A stretch of DNA of 64,000 nucleotides from Nguyenibacter vanlangensis (GTDB lineage Bacteria > Pseudomonadota > Alphaproteobacteria > Acetobacterales > Acetobacteraceae): NCBI RefSeq assembly GCF_038719015.1, contig NZ_CP152276.1, positions 1,498,001 to 1,562,000 on the forward strand. Direction: 5' to 3'. Position 1 is the first letter of the stretch, and each line of letters starts with the position of its first letter. Shown one piece after another: positions 15,766-24,342 of this stretch. Under the pieces are notes generated by a model. It saw nothing but the letters and a program-made list of their open reading frames with translations. It did no database searches and was not told the origin of the DNA. The position numbers were made by a program, and so were the translations under genes.

Positions 15766-17241
15766 ATGATGATAGCGATCAGGGCCATGGCCTGCGCGGT
15801 CCTGGGAAGCCTTTGCATGTCCGGCGCGGCGCTGGCGGCCGAACTGGTCATCCGCAATGACGGGCCCGCATCGGCGTCCTGCCATTTTCAGGCCCCCGCG
15901 ACATCGCCGGTCGCCATGCCGGACCGTGCCGTCGCGGCAGGCGCGACCATCCATGTCCTGCCGCCGCCGGGCAGCCTGATCGACAGCGTGCGCTGCGGCG
16001 GCCTGACGGCGCGCGCCATGCGGATCGGCCCGGCCGGGCCGAACGGCTTCCTGCGCCTGAACGGCCGCCAGACGCGCGTGCTCAATGTCGCGCTCTATCC
16101 TTTTATTCCCAGCCTGCCGAACGGCAATTTCGACCGGCTGATCCGGCATGTCGTCGCGCGCTACCAGGCGGAGAACCAGGACGTTCTGCTGCATGTCGTG
16201 ATGAGCGAAAGCGTCGATATCTATGACCCTGAAACCCTGGCCGGCCTGTTGTCCGCCGGCGGTTACGACGTGGTCGAACTCGACACGCTCTATCTCGGTT
16301 TTCTGGCGGGCAAGGGACTTCTGGCCCCGATGCGCGTGACCGGGGACGCGCCGCTGCCGGCAGGCCGGGCGGCGGCGACCCATGATCACGTTCTCTATGG
16401 CATACCAAGCTGGCTCTGCCTGGATTTCGCCTATGCCGACAACCCTGCCCTGGCTTCGGCGCGAAACCTGTCGGATTTCGTAAAAATCCTGTCTCGGCAC
16501 GGAAGAAAATCGCGCGGCCTGTCCGCCGATTTCTCGGGCACTACCCGTCTGCCGTCCCTGTATATCGATGCCTACGCACAGCGTTACGGCACCGCCAGGC
16601 TGTCGGACGCAATGAGAATGCCCCCGGACGACGCGGTGATCGACGCGCTGGCCACCCTGGTCCGCGCCTGTGACGAGGGCCCCCGCAATGTCTGCGCCGA
16701 CGGAACGCTGACCCGCGCGCCCGATGGAGAGATCGAACGTGCGTTCGCGACCGGCCGCAGCATGGCCGATATCGGCTTTTCGGAGCAGAGCTTCTATATC
16801 GCGCTTTATGCTCCCAAACGCGCTGCGCGACCGACGATGATCCCCGTGCCATGGGGGCCCCACCCCGCGCCGCTGCTCTATAGCGATGCTTTCGTGACCA
16901 GCAGGGCCAGTTGCGGCAGCGGACGCTGTGCCGAGGATGGCGCGCGCTTCACGGCCCTGATGACCGGCATCGCGATGAAGAATTATATCGCATTTTCGGG
17001 CGACCTGCCGGCAGGGGCGCCGCCACGGCATCTGCTGGTCGCGACCCGGCCGTTCTGGCAACAGCCGCGCGTGCGGCGCGACCCCATCTATCGCCAGGCC
17101 GCCGACGCGGTGGCGCAGGGCACGGCCTTTCCCAACGCGCTGACCCAGGCCACGCGCGACCGCATGGCGCGAGAGGTCTGTCTTGCGCTGAAGGCCCGGG
17201 TTCCGGTCTATGATTGCGGCGACACGCGCGGCCCGATGTAG
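15766..17241 (+). CDS. secreted thiaminase-I-like protein
   Basis: A 491-residue exported protein (signal peptide ending GAALAAE). Residues 26-105 form an extra N-terminal beta-type domain. From VLNVALYPFIPSL (about 105) it follows thiaminase I, a periplasmic-binding-protein-like fold that exchanges the thiazole of thiamine for another nucleophile: YDVVELDTLYLGFLAGKGLL aligns with the family's 'vFDaifLdyfv..gyL', and YGIPSWLCLDFAYAD places Cys218 where the catalytic cysteine lies (IPq.LCtn). Further support is FATGRSMADIGFSE in the C-terminal lobe. GGGGAG at 15755-15760 precedes the start. A Pnu-type vitamin transporter follows, consistent with thiamine fragment salvage. It may instead be a related binding protein; the catalytic Glu could not be placed with certainty. 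Confidence 0.7.
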   Translation: MMIAIRAMACAVLGSLCMSGAALAAELVIRNDGPASASCHFQAPATSPVAMPDRAVAAGATIHVLPPPGSLIDSVRCGGLTARAMRIGPAGPNGFLRLNGRQTRVLNVALYPFIPSLPNGNFDRLIRHVVARYQAENQDVLLHVVMSESVDIYDPETLAGLLSAGGYDVVELDTLYLGFLAGKGLLAPMRVTGDAPLPAGRAAATHDHVLYGIPSWLCLDFAYADNPALASARNLSDFVKILSRHGRKSRGLSADFSGTTRLPSLYIDAYAQRYGTARLSDAMRMPPDDAVIDALATLVRACDEGPRNVCADGTLTRAPDGEIERAFATGRSMADIGFSEQSFYIALYAPKRAARPTMIPVPWGPHPAPLLYSDAFVTSRASCGSGRCAEDGARFTALMTGIAMKNYIAFSGDLPAGAPPRHLLVATRPFWQQPRVRRDPIYRQAADAVAQGTAFPNALTQATRDRMAREVCLALKARVPVYDCGDTRGPM

Positions 17242-17296
17242 GACGCGCCTTGGGTTTCATGACGAAAACCGCCCTCCGCCTCCTCCGAAAGATCAC

Positions 17297-17989
17297 ATGA
17301 ACATCTTCAGCGTCAATAATATCCTGGTCCATATCCCGATCGGCCGCGCCGGGTATGACCTGTCCTGGGTCGAAGCGATCGGCACCGCGTTCTGCCTGCC
17401 CTGCATCTGGCTGGCCAGCCGGGAACGGGTCGAGAATTATGCCTTCGGACTGGTCAACGTCACCTGCTTCGCCGTCATCTTCTTCCAGATCCAGCTTTAT
17501 GCCAGCCTGCTGCTGCAGATCTTCTTCTTCGCCGCGAACCTGTACGGCTGGTATGCGTGGACCCGTCCGCGCGAGAATGCGGCGGCCGCGCCGGCCGTGC
17601 TCTGGCTGGCGCCGGCGCGGCTGGCGCTTTGCGCCTGCGCCTGCGCCGTGGCCATCGCGCTGTTGAGCGTCAGCATCGACACGCTCTTCGGCGCGATCAC
17701 CCGGGCCGCGGTGGCGCTGGGCGCGCCGCGGCCGGCGCGCCTCGCCCCCGATCCGTTCCCGGTCTGGGATTCCACGGTGCTGATCCTGCAGGTCGCGGCG
17801 ATGATCCTGATGACGCGAAAATACGTCGAAAGCTGGATCCTGTGGAGTACGACCTATGCGCTGGGCGTGCTGCTTTACTATGCGCAGGGTGTCATGGTCA
17901 TGGCGCTTGAAAACATCGTCCTGACCGCCATTTCGGTTTCCGGCACGCGCGAATGGATTCTGGCGGCGCGCGGGCCGCGCCGCACATGA
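17297..17989 (+). CDS. PnuC/PnuT-family vitamin transporter
   Basis: A 230-residue membrane protein of the PnuC family with about seven hydrophobic segments. The marker segments are NLYGWYAWTRP near 81-91 and VESWILWSTTYALGVLLYY near 177-195, which carries the W-x-x-W motif of these facilitators. PnuC imports nicotinamide riboside and PnuT imports thiamine; substrate calls follow gene context rather than sequence. It starts 55 bases after the thiaminase-like gene, so uptake of thiamine or a thiamine fragment is more likely than nicotinamide riboside. No NAD-salvage gene such as nadR is nearby. Confidence 0.78.
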   Translation: MNIFSVNNILVHIPIGRAGYDLSWVEAIGTAFCLPCIWLASRERVENYAFGLVNVTCFAVIFFQIQLYASLLLQIFFFAANLYGWYAWTRPRENAAAAPAVLWLAPARLALCACACAVAIALLSVSIDTLFGAITRAAVALGAPRPARLAPDPFPVWDSTVLILQVAAMILMTRKYVESWILWSTTYALGVLLYYAQGVMVMALENIVLTAISVSGTREWILAARGPRRT

Positions 17990-18057
17990 ACGGATCGTGC
18001 TAATCTTCTTTTCATGAAAACGGGTGCCGGACGATCCATGATCGCGGGAGAGAACGC

Positions 18058-19101
18058 ATGTCAACCAACAGGGTAATGCGCGCCGTGCGGCTGGAGGCGC
18101 CGGGCCGCCCCTTCACGCTGCGCGCGGTCGCCGTGCCGGAACCCGGTCCCGGCATGGTGCGTCTGCGCATCGGCGCCTGCGGTATCTGCCGCACGGAACT
18201 GCATCTGCGCGACGGCGGCCTGGATCTGGGATGCCGGGATTTCACGGTCGGCCACGAAATCGCAGGCATCATAGACGCGCTGGGCGACGGCGTGGACCCG
18301 CGCCGCCTGGGCGAGAAAGCCGTCGTCTATTACTATCAGGGATGCGGAACCTGCCACCATTGCCGGATGGGCGAGACGCATCTCTGTCCCGCGCCGCTGG
18401 CGCAGCCCGGATTTACGAGCGATGGCGGCTATGCGGAGTATATCGCCGTCCCGGCGACGCATGCGGTTCCGCTGCCGGGCGACGCCGACCTGGCCGAGGC
18501 GGCACCGCTGGGCTGTGCCGGCTCGACCGCGGTCCATGCCTGCCGCATGGCCGGTATCGTGCCGGGCGAATGGATCGTCGTGAACGGCGCGGGCGGGGTG
18601 GGGCTGGCCGTGGTGCAGGTCGCGCGTGCGGCGGGGGCACGGGTCGTCTCTGTGGGCCGGGGCGCGGAACGGCTGGCGCTTGCCCGCGAGATGGGGGCCG
18701 AGGCGGTGATCGACGCGGCGCATGAGGATGTCGGCGCCCGCATCCGCGCGGTGACCGGAGAGGGGGCGGACGTGGTGTTCGAACTCGTCGGCACCGAGGC
18801 CACGATGCGCATCGCCACGGCCGCATTGCGGCGCAAGGGACGATTGGTGCTGATCGGCTATACGGCCGACAGCTATACCGTCCATCCCGTCGAATTGATC
18901 GTGCGGGAACTGAAGATCATGGGATCGGTCGGTGCGACGCTGCAGGATCTGCATGATGCGGTCACGCTGTTTTCGCGCGGCCTGCTGCGCATGCCCGTCG
19001 CCCGGCGCCTGGCGCTGGAGGAATTCGCCACCGGCCTGGCACTGACCGAGAAAGGCGGGATCAGCGGCCGCATCGTGCTGATGCCGCAGATCGCGCCCTG
19101 A
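18058..19101 (+). CDS. zinc-dependent alcohol dehydrogenase
   Basis: A 347-residue medium-chain alcohol dehydrogenase. Catalytic zinc ligands are in GACGICRTELH and GHE (GHEIAGII); the structural zinc cysteines are in QGCGTCHHCRMGETHLC. The nucleotide-binding motif GAGGVGLAVVQ follows at about residue 180. It is full length with a good start (GGGAGAG before ATG 18058). NAD(H)-linked oxidation of a primary alcohol or reduction of an aldehyde is the expected reaction. It stands as a single gene, convergent with the SDR at 19115. Confidence 0.88.
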   Translation: MSTNRVMRAVRLEAPGRPFTLRAVAVPEPGPGMVRLRIGACGICRTELHLRDGGLDLGCRDFTVGHEIAGIIDALGDGVDPRRLGEKAVVYYYQGCGTCHHCRMGETHLCPAPLAQPGFTSDGGYAEYIAVPATHAVPLPGDADLAEAAPLGCAGSTAVHACRMAGIVPGEWIVVNGAGGVGLAVVQVARAAGARVVSVGRGAERLALAREMGAEAVIDAAHEDVGARIRAVTGEGADVVFELVGTEATMRIATAALRRKGRLVLIGYTADSYTVHPVELIVRELKIMGSVGATLQDLHDAVTLFSRGLLRMPVARRLALEEFATGLALTEKGGISGRIVLMPQIAP

Positions 19102-19114
19102 CGGGCGATTTTCT

Positions 19115-19942
19115 TCATCCATCCGTGGAAAGCGTAACGGACTTCCACGCCTCGATTTCCTGCTTCAGACGTTCGATCCTGTCCGACACGAGGGCGAGCG
19201 CATCGCTGCCAAGCAGAAGTTGCGGCGGAGGGGTATCGGTTTCGATCAGACCCAGAACGGCTGCCGCGAGCTTACCGGGATCGCCCGGCTGCCTGCCGCT
19301 TCTGGCCTGCCGCGCCTCTCTGATCGGATCGAACAGCGCGTCATAGTCCGGGATCGATCGCTTCGTCCTGACCATCGAGCGTCCGGCCCAATCCGTTCGG
19401 AAGGAGCCGGGACAAAGCGCCGTCACATGGACCCCGAACGGGGCCATTTCCGCGCGCATGACCTCGGAAATACCCTGAAGGGCGAATTTGCTTCCGCAGT
19501 AATAGCCGATGCCGGGCATGGTAATCATGCCGCCCATCGAGGTCACGTTGACGATGAATCCGCGACGCCTTGCGCGAAAACGCGGCAGGAAGGCCTTTGC
19601 GACGGCAACCGCACCGAAGACATTGACGTCGAACTGGCGCCGCATCTCCTCAAGTGACGATTCTTCGAGAATTCCCTCGTGACCATAGCCGGCATTGTTG
19701 ATCAGAACATCGACCGGGCCATGGTCCTCCTCGGCTTGTCGGACGATATCGGCGATCCGGTCGAATTCCGTCACGTCGCAGAGGACGGACCGTACCGCCG
19801 GCAGGCGTTCCGCAAGGGCAACCCGTGACCGTTCCGATCGGACGGTGCCGATGACCTTATGCCCCTGGCGGCTCGCAGCCGACGCGATCGCGAAGCCGAA
19901 GCCGGAATTCGCGCCGGTGATGAAGAAGGTTTTCGGTGACAT
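19115..19942 (-). CDS. SDR-family oxidoreductase
   Basis: A 275-residue classical SDR with TGANSGFGFAIA as the cofactor motif, CDVTEFD, NNAGYG, serine in NVTSMGGM and YYCGSKFAL as the catalytic Tyr/Lys pair. The 'GxNSGFG' form and the C-terminal length match NADP-linked SDRs of unknown substrate that are often encoded divergently from an AraC regulator, as here (AraC gene at 20041). The two genes probably form one regulatory unit. Confidence 0.87.
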   Translation of the reverse strand: MSPKTFFITGANSGFGFAIASAASRQGHKVIGTVRSERSRVALAERLPAVRSVLCDVTEFDRIADIVRQAEEDHGPVDVLINNAGYGHEGILEESSLEEMRRQFDVNVFGAVAVAKAFLPRFRARRRGFIVNVTSMGGMITMPGIGYYCGSKFALQGISEVMRAEMAPFGVHVTALCPGSFRTDWAGRSMVRTKRSIPDYDALFDPIREARQARSGRQPGDPGKLAAAVLGLIETDTPPPQLLLGSDALALVSDRIERLKQEIEAWKSVTLSTDG

Positions 19943-20040
19943 GCTGGGCGTTCTCCTGTTGATCGCGCGAAGCTATTGACCGATAATATGCGAACAGGCG
20001 GAAATCGATCGTGAAAACTCTGAATGTCTTGCCCAATCCT

Positions 20041-20946
20041 ATGAATTCCGAGCAGGGTCCGGTGAAGCGCCGCGAACTCGTGGAACTGGCGGACCGTCTG
20101 GCACCCCGCCAGGGATACAACCCGACGCCGCTGCCCGGCGTCCGCATCCTCCGGACCGAGACGATGCTTCACGACGTTCCCGTGCTCTACAAGCCGGGCG
20201 CGGTATTCGTGTTGCAGGGCCGCAAGCGGGGCCTTCTCGAAGGCGAGATCTATCTCTACGACGAGGAGCATTATCTGGCAGTGTCGGTGCCGGTCCCGTT
20301 CCGAATGGAATCCGTAGCCAGCCCGGAACGGCCGCTGCTCGCCGTCTATGTCGATTTCGACATGAAAATGGCCGCCGGGATCGTCGCGCAGATGGGCGCT
20401 CCGGAAACGTCCGGCAAGGTGAAAAGCCTCCTCTCGAGCAGAATGGATCCCGCTATCGAGGATGCCGTGCTGCGGCTGCTGAATGCCTTGGATAATCCCG
20501 TCGAGCTTGCGGTTCTCGGCGCGTGCATCCTGCGCGCGTTGCATTACCGGGTGCTGGTCGGCCCGCAAGGCGGCGCGATGATCGCAGGTTTGCAACAGCG
20601 CGGGCCATCGGGGAAAATCCTGGAAAGCATCGCCCGCCTGCGCGAACGCTACGCCTCCGGAATTTCGGTCGCCTCGCTGGCCGGCGAAGCCGGCATGAGC
20701 ATTCCGTCCTATCACACGCACTTCAAGGCGCTGACAGGCAGCACGCCGATACAATATGTGAAGGCGATGCGGCTGCATGAGGCACGACTGATGATCGCGC
20801 GCGGGGACAAGACGATCGCGGACGTCGCGGCGTCGGTCGGCTACGCCAGCCCCGCCCAGTTCAGCCGCGATTTCAAGCGGCACTTCCGGCGCACGGCGTC
20901 CGAGGAAGCCGAATGGGTGCGCCGACATCTCGGCACCCTCACCTGA
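20041..20946 (+). CDS. AraC-family transcriptional regulator
   Basis: An AraC regulator of about 301 residues. The N-terminal half (TPLPGVRILRTETMLHDVPVLYKPGAVFVLQGRKRG) matches the AraC_N domain, and the C-terminal half has the two helix-turn-helix motifs (ISVASLAGEAGMSIPSYHTHFK and TIADVAASVGYASPAQFSRDFKRHF). ATG 20041 is my choice, but a GTG at 20011 would add ten residues. It is divergent from the SDR gene. A small hairpin (GCCC...GGGC, 20949-20963) follows the stop. Confidence 0.87.
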   Translation: MNSEQGPVKRRELVELADRLAPRQGYNPTPLPGVRILRTETMLHDVPVLYKPGAVFVLQGRKRGLLEGEIYLYDEEHYLAVSVPVPFRMESVASPERPLLAVYVDFDMKMAAGIVAQMGAPETSGKVKSLLSSRMDPAIEDAVLRLLNALDNPVELAVLGACILRALHYRVLVGPQGGAMIAGLQQRGPSGKILESIARLRERYASGISVASLAGEAGMSIPSYHTHFKALTGSTPIQYVKAMRLHEARLMIARGDKTIADVAASVGYASPAQFSRDFKRHFRRTASEEAEWVRRHLGTLT

Positions 20947-20972
20947 TCGCCCCTTTTTCGGGCTTGACGCAC

Positions 20973-20988
20973 TACCTACTAGAAGGTA
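20973..20988 (+). promoter_or_regulatory. TetR operator before its own gene
   Basis: TACCTACTAGAAGGTA is a 16-base palindrome with one mismatched pair. It follows a TTGACG -35-like hexamer (20964-20969) by three bases, and so lies inside the promoter, 10 bases before the tetR start. A perfect copy of the same site stands before the gene at 21731, so the two identify the operator of this TetR protein. Confidence 0.78.
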
Positions 20989-20998
20989 GGAACGCGAT

Positions 20999-21622
20999 AT
21001 GGCGAATTCATCCACGACTTCGGACGATATCCTGACCTGCGCACGGTCCCTGATCGTCGCAGGTGGTTATAACGGTTTCAGCTACGCCGATATCGCGGAA
21101 GTGGTTGGCATCCGCAAGGCGAGCATTCATCACCATTTCCCCAGCAAGGCCGATCTGGTGCGGACATTGGTCGCGCGTTATCGGGAAGACGCCAAAGCCG
21201 CGCTGGCGGATCTCGCCCTCCAGGTCAGCGATCCGCTCGAACAATTGCGGCGCTATGTCGGGTATTGGGAAGCCTGTATCGCGGATGCAACCGCTCCGTT
21301 CTGCGTGTGCGCGCTGCTGGCAAGCCAACTCCCCGTCTTGCCCGAGGAGATTGCCTTGGAAGTCCGCGCGCATTTCCGCGCATTGTCGAACTGGCTGGCA
21401 ACCGTGATGGAGAGCGGTGCGCGCACCGGGGAAATCCGGCTGACGCGTTCGCCGCATGTCGAGGCGGACGCGTTCATGGCCACCGTTCATGGCGCGATGC
21501 TTTCGGCACGCGCCTATGGCGATCCGAAAATTTTCGGTGTCGTAATCGGCGCTCATATGGAGCGGATGATCGCACCGCCCGACCGTGATATGAAGAAGAG
21601 ACCGAGAGAATTTCTGTCCTGA
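20999..21622 (+). CDS. TetR-family repressor
   Basis: A 207-residue TetR regulator. The DNA-binding part reads GYNGFSYADIAEVVGIRKASIHHHFPSKADLV. The ligand domain is cysteine-bearing (AACIADATAPFCVCALLAS region), which may matter for sensing electrophiles or aldehydes, though that is inference. The operator at 20973-20988 indicates autoregulation, and the matching site at 21686 indicates control of the membrane-protein gene. Confidence 0.88.
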   Translation: MANSSTTSDDILTCARSLIVAGGYNGFSYADIAEVVGIRKASIHHHFPSKADLVRTLVARYREDAKAALADLALQVSDPLEQLRRYVGYWEACIADATAPFCVCALLASQLPVLPEEIALEVRAHFRALSNWLATVMESGARTGEIRLTRSPHVEADAFMATVHGAMLSARAYGDPKIFGVVIGAHMERMIAPPDRDMKKRPREFLS

Positions 21623-21685
21623 GCGGGACAGAAAACGATCTCCGTAACAATTATACCTTGACTGGAAAAGCTTACCTTTCATACC

Positions 21686-21701
21686 TACCTACTAGTAGGT
21701 A
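21686..21701 (+). promoter_or_regulatory. TetR operator before the membrane-protein gene
   Basis: TACCTACTAGTAGGTA is a perfect 16-base palindrome and differs from the site before tetR at a single position. A TTGACT -35-like hexamer lies at 21658-21663, and the operator starts where the -10 element would be (ATACCT, 21681-21686), so bound repressor would block the promoter. Confidence 0.8.
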
Positions 21702-21730
21702 TATATCGGTTCTGCAAGATGGAGACTGAC

Positions 21731-22246
21731 ATGTTTGGAATCACCCCCGTTGGCTGGATACACACGCTCGGAAGTCTGCCCGCCATTCCATTGGCCGGGT
21801 ATATGTTCGTCCGTCACGGGCGGATCGTCCCGCGATCGGCGCCTGGGGTTGCCTACCTCGTGGCGATGCTGACAGGCGCGGTGACGGCATTCCTCGTGGC
21901 CAAGCAGCCGGTGAGCTACGGCTTCGGCGCCGTGACGATCCTGCTTCTTCTTGCCGGGTACGGCGTCGGCCACATGCCGATTTTCGGTCGTTCAGGCCGA
22001 TATCTTGAAGCGATCTTTCTCACCATGACGGTATTTCTGCTGATGCTGCCCGCCGCAACCGAAACCTTGCGCCGCGTTCCCGACGGCCACCCCCTGGTGA
22101 CCGACCCGCACGCGCCGCTTCTTGTCGGCACGCAATCTGGCCTGCTCATCTGCCTCGTTATTGGTTTGACGGTCCAAATCATCTCTTTGCGCAGACAGGC
22201 CAGGGATGTCGCCCACGCAAACCATGAAGCCGTTATCGCGGAATGA
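21731..22246 (+). CDS. small membrane protein under TetR control
   Basis: A 171-residue protein with about four or five hydrophobic segments (TLGSLPAIPLAGYMFV, YLVAMLTGAVTAFLVA, VTILLLLAGYGVGH, IFLTMTVFLLMLPA, LLICLVIGLTVQII). I do not recognise a specific function; the length and layout resemble uncharacterised small integral membrane proteins. ATG 21731 is preferred because GGAG (21721-21724 area) stands ahead of it; an ATG at 21719 would add four residues. The strong operator before it implies it is the main target of the adjacent TetR. Confidence 0.7.
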   Translation: MFGITPVGWIHTLGSLPAIPLAGYMFVRHGRIVPRSAPGVAYLVAMLTGAVTAFLVAKQPVSYGFGAVTILLLLAGYGVGHMPIFGRSGRYLEAIFLTMTVFLLMLPAATETLRRVPDGHPLVTDPHAPLLVGTQSGLLICLVIGLTVQIISLRRQARDVAHANHEAVIAE

Positions 22247-22260
22247 CATCCGTATTTCCA

Positions 22261-22279
22261 CGTCCCCGTCTGGGGGACG
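22261..22279. terminator. hairpin terminator
   Basis: CGTCCCC (22261-22267) pairs with GGGGACG (22273-22279) around a five-base loop, and AAAAACTTAAAA follows. It ends the tetR-controlled gene; on the opposite strand the preceding T-run could serve the glgP gene. Confidence 0.6.
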
Positions 22280-22412
22280 AAAAACTTAAAAGATAAACCG
22301 CGCCGGAATTTCCGGAGACCTCAACTCTCAGGAGAGTGGGGTTATGGATGCCTGCCGCATCGCCGCGGGTGCCAGGGCGGACATCCCGCCCCGCGTTCCC
22401 TTGACGGTCCCC

Positions 22413-24125
22413 TTATCGCGGCCGCCAGACGAGGTGGCCGCGATAAGCCTCGCTCATGTAACGCCGCATCATCCGATGGCTGGTAAAGACCGAGCCGCAT
22501 TTCGACACCGCGCCGGCCATCACCCGGGCCCATCCACCGCGGTCCTTGTAGAACAGCGGCAGGATCACCTGCTGCAGCTTGTCCAGCAGGGCGGCGCCAT
22601 GCGCCTCGGCCGGCATGTCCGGCGTGCCGATCGCCCAGCCCGTCACGCCTTCCATGCAGCCTTCGATCCACCAGCCGTCCAGGACGCTGAGGCTGGGCAC
22701 GCCGTTGAGGGCCGCCTTCATGCCGCTGGTCCCCGATGCCTCCATGGGCGGCAGTGGCGTATTCAGCCAAAGATCGGCACCCGCAACCAGCATCCTCGCC
22801 TGCGCGAAGCCGTAGTCGGGCAGGAAGACGATCGGCACGCGCCCCGTTGCGCGGCGCGCGGCGTCCGCAATGCGCGCGATCATCCGTTTGCCGTCTCCGT
22901 CGCGTGGATGCGCCTTGCCCGCGAACACGATCTGGATTGGGTATTCCCCGGCGAGTTCCATCAGGCGCGGAAGGTTTTCCAAGATCAGGTCCGCCCGTTT
23001 ATAGGCCGTCATGCGCCTGGCGCAGCCGACGATCAGGACCGACGGATCCAGGGCCTGCCCCGTCGCCCGCTGAATCGCGGCCAGAAGATCCGACTTGGCC
23101 GCCTCATGTGCCGCGAACCAGTCCGTGGGCGGCAGGATATCCGCATAGGCCAGGAATTCCGGCTCGTGACGCCAGCGCGGGCATATCCGGTCGTAAAGTC
23201 GCGCGAAGGCCGGATGCACCCAGGTTTCCGGATGGACGCCGTTCGTAATCGAACGGATCACATAGCCGGGGAACAATTTCTGCGTCGTTTCGCCATGACG
23301 CTCGGCGACGCCATTGATGTAGCCGCACAGATTGACGGCCAGTTGCGTCATGTTCAGCGAGCCGGCGCCGGCCAGTTGCTGCAGCATCGGCAGGTCGATA
23401 TAACGCCCCAGGATGCGACCGACCAGTTCGTACCCGAACCGGTCGTGCCCTGCCTCGACCGGCGTATGGGTGGTAAAGACGCAGCGTTCCAGCACACGCT
23501 CCCGGTCATACGGAAACATATCCGTCGAGACATGGCTGGGCGGTCGCGGATGCTGCCGCAACAGCGCGAGCGGCAACAGGGCGCCATGCCCCTCGTTGAG
23601 ATGATAGGTCGCGATGGAGAAGCCGAGCGCACGCAGGACCTTCTCGCCGCCGATACCCAGAACGATCTCCTGCGCCAGCCGGTGCGCTTCGTTTCCGCCA
23701 TAGAGGCGATCCGCGACGTCCCGGTCGCGGCGGTCATTTTCGGTAAGGTGCGTGTCGAGGAGCAAGACCGGAATCGCCCCGCCCGCCCGTTTCAGGACAT
23801 GGAGCCAGGGCCGGATCCAGACCGCGCGGCCTTCGATGAAGACGGCGACCATCGCCGACAGCGGCCGGGCCACGGCGGAGAGATCCCATGGTTCGGGATG
23901 ATCGTGCTGGACGCCCCTGGCGTCGATTTCCTGGTGAAGATAGCCCTGGCGGCAGGCAAGGGTCACGAACACCATGGGCAGATCGAGATCGGCCGCCGAC
24001 CGCGCCGCGTCGCCCGCCAGAATGCCAAGGCCCCCGCTATAGGTCGGGATTGCCGGATCCAGCGCGATTTCCATGCTGAAATAGGCGATCGACGCCGAGC
24101 CGACAAAGCGTTCCAGGGGCCCCAT
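22413..24125 (-). CDS. glgP: alpha-glucan phosphorylase, short form
   Basis: A 570-residue glycogen/alpha-glucan phosphorylase of the short, TIGR02094-like group: IAYFSMEIALDPAIPTYSGGLGILAGD at the N-terminus, NEGHGALLPL, FTTHTPVEAGHDRF, NGVHPETWV, ARRMTAYKRADL and the pyridoxal-phosphate region EASGTSGMKAALNGVPSLSVLDGWWIEG. It releases glucose-1-phosphate from storage glucan without ATP. ATG 24125 (MGPLERFVGSAS) gives the family's usual beginning; the frame stays open upstream through a purine-rich repeat that is probably leader. It is divergent from the hydrogenase operon, with 217 bases between the starts, so both could share an oxygen- or redox-sensing control region. Confidence 0.9.
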   Translation of the reverse strand: MGPLERFVGSASIAYFSMEIALDPAIPTYSGGLGILAGDAARSAADLDLPMVFVTLACRQGYLHQEIDARGVQHDHPEPWDLSAVARPLSAMVAVFIEGRAVWIRPWLHVLKRAGGAIPVLLLDTHLTENDRRDRDVADRLYGGNEAHRLAQEIVLGIGGEKVLRALGFSIATYHLNEGHGALLPLALLRQHPRPPSHVSTDMFPYDRERVLERCVFTTHTPVEAGHDRFGYELVGRILGRYIDLPMLQQLAGAGSLNMTQLAVNLCGYINGVAERHGETTQKLFPGYVIRSITNGVHPETWVHPAFARLYDRICPRWRHEPEFLAYADILPPTDWFAAHEAAKSDLLAAIQRATGQALDPSVLIVGCARRMTAYKRADLILENLPRLMELAGEYPIQIVFAGKAHPRDGDGKRMIARIADAARRATGRVPIVFLPDYGFAQARMLVAGADLWLNTPLPPMEASGTSGMKAALNGVPSLSVLDGWWIEGCMEGVTGWAIGTPDMPAEAHGAALLDKLQQVILPLFYKDRGGWARVMAGAVSKCGSVFTSHRMMRRYMSEAYRGHLVWRPR

Positions 24126-24342
24126 CCCGACACCACTCCGGCAAAGATAAAGAAGATAGAGAAGATAGAGAAAATAAACCGGGCAGAGACGAGCGGACTG
24201 CCCTGCCAGCCGGCCCATAACGCCGCAGCGACCGGCCATCCCGCAAAAAAGATTCCGTGAAGGACGCATCCGCCGCCGGCCACGGCGCGCTAGTGTCCCG
24301 AAGGGCCGATCCCGGACTGATCCTCGGGAGGAAGACCTGCTC

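Noticed and set aside
24145..24178. Purine-rich short repeats (GAAGATAGA) upstream of glgP
   Set aside because: They form a hydrophobic YLLYLLYL stretch if translated, but lie before the family's normal start; treated as leader sequence, not as a gene part or CRISPR.
24126..24342. FNR/CRP-type sites (TTGAT....ATCAA) in the glgP/hoxF divergent region
   Set aside because: No convincing match by eye; control by oxygen remains inference.
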